DNA from: Candidatus Aquiluna sp. UB-MaderosW2red
GTDB lineage: Bacteria > Actinomycetota > Actinomycetes > Actinomycetales > Microbacteriaceae
DNA: 64,000 nucleotides
Reading direction: 5' to 3'
Assembly (NCBI RefSeq): GCF_900100865.1
Contig: NZ_LT627734.1
Coordinates: 372,001 to 436,000 of the forward strand
Part shown: in pieces, positions 62,208 to 64,000 of the stretch
Position numbering within the stretch: the stretch's first letter is position 1
Layout: every line of letters starts with the position of its first letter
The notes under the pieces: model-generated
What the model saw: only the letters and a program-made list of their open reading frames with translations
Databases searched by the model: none
What the model was told of the DNA's origin: nothing
Made by a program: the position numbers and the translations under genes

Positions 62208-64000
62208 ATGGCTAAACAGTTCAGGAGATTAGTGGCGCTGGGTTCTGCCCTGGCGCTGATGGGGTCTTTTTTTGTCGCTTTGCAGCCGGCCGCTGCTAGC
62301 CAGATTGCCCCCTGCAGCTTTGCTGCGGGTGCGGGTACTTCAGTGAGTCCTTATCTAGTTGGGTCGCCGGAAGATCTTGTGATGGTGCAAAACTGCCACG
62401 GATCCGGAAATGACCTTTTCTTCCAGCAAACTGCTGACGTAGATTTAGGCTCAATCTCAAATTGGACCCCCATTGGCAATCACACAACCGCATTCAATGA
62501 CAACTATGACGGCGGCCTCTATCTGATAAAAAATCTGACTATCGATGCCAGAACCACGGCCTCATCGGAGTTTGGCCTTTTTGGACTAGCTGATTCTGGG
62601 ACTGATGTATACCCGGAAATTAGGAGGATAATTCTTAGTGGGGTTAGCCTCCGAGTGGCCGTGGCAGATCCAACCCACCAGGTGTTTGTCGGGGCTTTAG
62701 CTGGCAATCTCATAAACGACCAATTCAGCTCTCTCACAACATTCAGCGCCTCGGGCAGTGTCCTGGTAACTGGAGAAGCCGCCGCAGGTTCAGCCACGGG
62801 CGGGTTGATTGGCAAGTCTGCGGGGGCCGCAGCTATTCCAACAGGCTTGAGATTTGACGGTACAGTTTCCTCCAGCGCGGAAATAACCGGTGGCCTTGTC
62901 GGTCATCTAATTTATGGGGGGTCCCGCACCGCCAACATTGACATTAGCTCTGTGGTTGGAAGCGTAAGTGGAGCCAAGTATGTAGGCGGGTTTTTGGGTA
63001 GCTTCGATAATCCCACAGAAAAAGAATTTACAGTGAGAAACAGCTACTTGTCAGCAAGTGTCTCCTCAAGCGCTAGCTATAGTAACCGACTCATTGGCAA
63101 TGCTTCTGGCAAATTGCCAAAGGTGGGCGGCAGCGGGATCCGCGTTGCAATAGATGTGTTAGGCGGGGTTGTAGATCAGACTGGCATTGAAGGTCAGGTG
63201 TCTCAAGTATCAACTTCCCTGCTCGACAGTTACTGGCCTAATGCAATAACAGACGGATACACCATCGACCCGAATACCACTCGGTTTATTTTTTGTGACG
63301 AGGTAAACCGCGGCTTGCCGGTTTCTATGTCTTTTTTTTCCAGGCAGTTCAGCTATGACGAGAACCCTGGTTCCCAATTCAATGGCACCGGTCCGTGTCA
63401 AATGACTTTTGAGGATCAGTCTGTACTCTTCTTCCCCTCAGACCGAGCAAAAGTAGCGGTCAAGCTCACTCCCGGAACTGGATACCCAGCGGTTGAGAAA
63501 AGCGTTGTTTCGATTCAGAGCGACCCGAGTGGGTTATTCAGGGTTAGCTCGGTTGTGAACAACGAAATTAGCCTGACGGTTTCAGCAACTCTTCCAGCAG
63601 GCAGCTACCCGGTGAGTATCAAACTGGACCGTCCTGACGTTCACCTCTACACAGGCCGAACCATCTCGCTCAACGTCATTTCCTGCAACTATGAGGGTTC
63701 AGGAACAACTGCAGACCCTTATGTTGTTGACTCGGCAAATCTCCTTGCACAGGTCGCGAACTGTTCTTCGGATCCTTCAACTGAATTTAAGCTAACCCAA
63801 GACCTGGACCTCAGTGGAAGGTCCTGGAACCCAATTGGCACAAATGAAAAGCCCTTCACTGGCATCTTCGACGGCAGTGGACACACCATCTCGGGTATCA
63901 GTGTTACCGGCGACTTAGGTGACCAGTTTGGTCGCAGCTCGAGCGACGGTGCAGGCCTGTTTGGCAATGTTTCAGAAGCAGAAATCAAGAATTTGTTGGC
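62208..64000 (+). CDS. secreted GLUG-type repeat protein (3' end outside window)
   Basis: Open from ATG 62208 to the right edge, 597 codons seen. Signal MAKQFRRLVALGSALALMGS, then an AAAS site near 31. Two large repeats each open with a Cys, G-x-G-T-x-x-x-P-Y-x-V and close the first strand with N-C (CSFAAGAGTSVSPYLVG near 36; CNYEGSGTTADPYVVDS near 488). Inside are GLUG-like phrases: GLFGLADSG, GGLIGKSAG, GGLVGHL, GGFLGSFD, and DLDLSGRSWNPIGTNEKPFT-GIFDGSGHTI, the classic insert of bacterial adhesins and beta-helix surface proteins. Whether it ends in the shared C-terminal domain cannot be seen. Adhesin role likely. Confidence 0.87.
   Translation, partial: MAKQFRRLVALGSALALMGSFFVALQPAAASQIAPCSFAAGAGTSVSPYLVGSPEDLVMVQNCHGSGNDLFFQQTADVDLGSISNWTPIGNHTTAFNDNYDGGLYLIKNLTIDARTTASSEFGLFGLADSGTDVYPEIRRIILSGVSLRVAVADPTHQVFVGALAGNLINDQFSSLTTFSASGSVLVTGEAAAGSATGGLIGKSAGAAAIPTGLRFDGTVSSSAEITGGLVGHLIYGGSRTANIDISSVVGSVSGAKYVGGFLGSFDNPTEKEFTVRNSYLSASVSSSASYSNRLIGNASGKLPKVGGSGIRVAIDVLGGVVDQTGIEGQVSQVSTSLLDSYWPNAITDGYTIDPNTTRFIFCDEVNRGLPVSMSFFSRQFSYDENPGSQFNGTGPCQMTFEDQSVLFFPSDRAKVAVKLTPGTGYPAVEKSVVSIQSDPSGLFRVSSVVNNEISLTVSATLPAGSYPVSIKLDRPDVHLYTGRTISLNVISCNYEGSGTTADPYVVDSANLLAQVANCSSDPSTEFKLTQDLDLSGRSWNPIGTNEKPFTGIFDGSGHTISGISVTGDLGDQFGRSSSDGAGLFGNVSEAEIKNLL

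Overview
The window looks like about 64 kb of chromosome from a small-genome actinobacterium. Codon use, the weak T-tracts, leaderless-looking promoters and protein families (BCCT carrier, GAF-LuxR regulator, actinobacterial-type beta-carbonic anhydrase remnants, M6-like secreted protease) suggest Microbacteriaceae, perhaps the freshwater Luna group (Rhodoluna/Aquiluna). That placement is inference; there is no rRNA or tRNA in the window to anchor it.

Layout. 1-31 kb is mostly envelope biology. It holds a multidrug-type ABC exporter running off the left edge, a 2269-residue secreted protein built from InlB-type B-repeats, a secreted zinc protease, an AbiEi/AbiEii toxin-antitoxin pair, a BCCT osmolyte carrier, a DUF3800 gene between two exact-length direct repeats, a zinc alcohol dehydrogenase, a GAF-LuxR regulator divergent from a 991-residue surface protein, and a two-gene operon of a 2022-residue repeat protein and a 596-residue fibronectin-type protein. 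31-54.5 kb is a dense defence and toxin-antitoxin island: three hipBA-type loci in different states of decay, Fic, PIN/HTH, a MazF-type pair, two Abi_2-type genes, AbiEi and transposase remnants, two paralogous HTH cassettes, a TIR-like/caspase/SLOG operon, and a Gabija-type OLD nuclease plus UvrD helicase operon preceded by a PD-(D/E)XK nuclease and a chimeric relic of a type I restriction locus. 54.5-64 kb returns to envelope genes: a highly S-layer-like 1036-residue protein, a glycine-rich protein with an OmpA-like C-terminus, an IS3-type relic and the start of a GLUG-type repeat protein that leaves the window.

How it works together. Four secreted proteins (ending at 8817, 20904, 30138 and 58593) share one ~73-76 residue C-terminal domain that carries no LPXTG motif or C-terminal membrane anchor; I read it as a common sorting or attachment module and the best candidate for an undescribed system here. 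The second strong candidate is the TIR-like/caspase/SLOG operon at 46.1-48.0 kb, which resembles a Thoeris system with sensor and protease on separate polypeptides; its caspase reading frame is broken by one in-frame TAA. Many genes in the island are flanked by, or sit among, duplicated pieces of neighbouring genes (carbonic anhydrase tails, alcohol dehydrogenase tail, LuxR tails, hipB copies), showing repeated insertion, duplication and decay.
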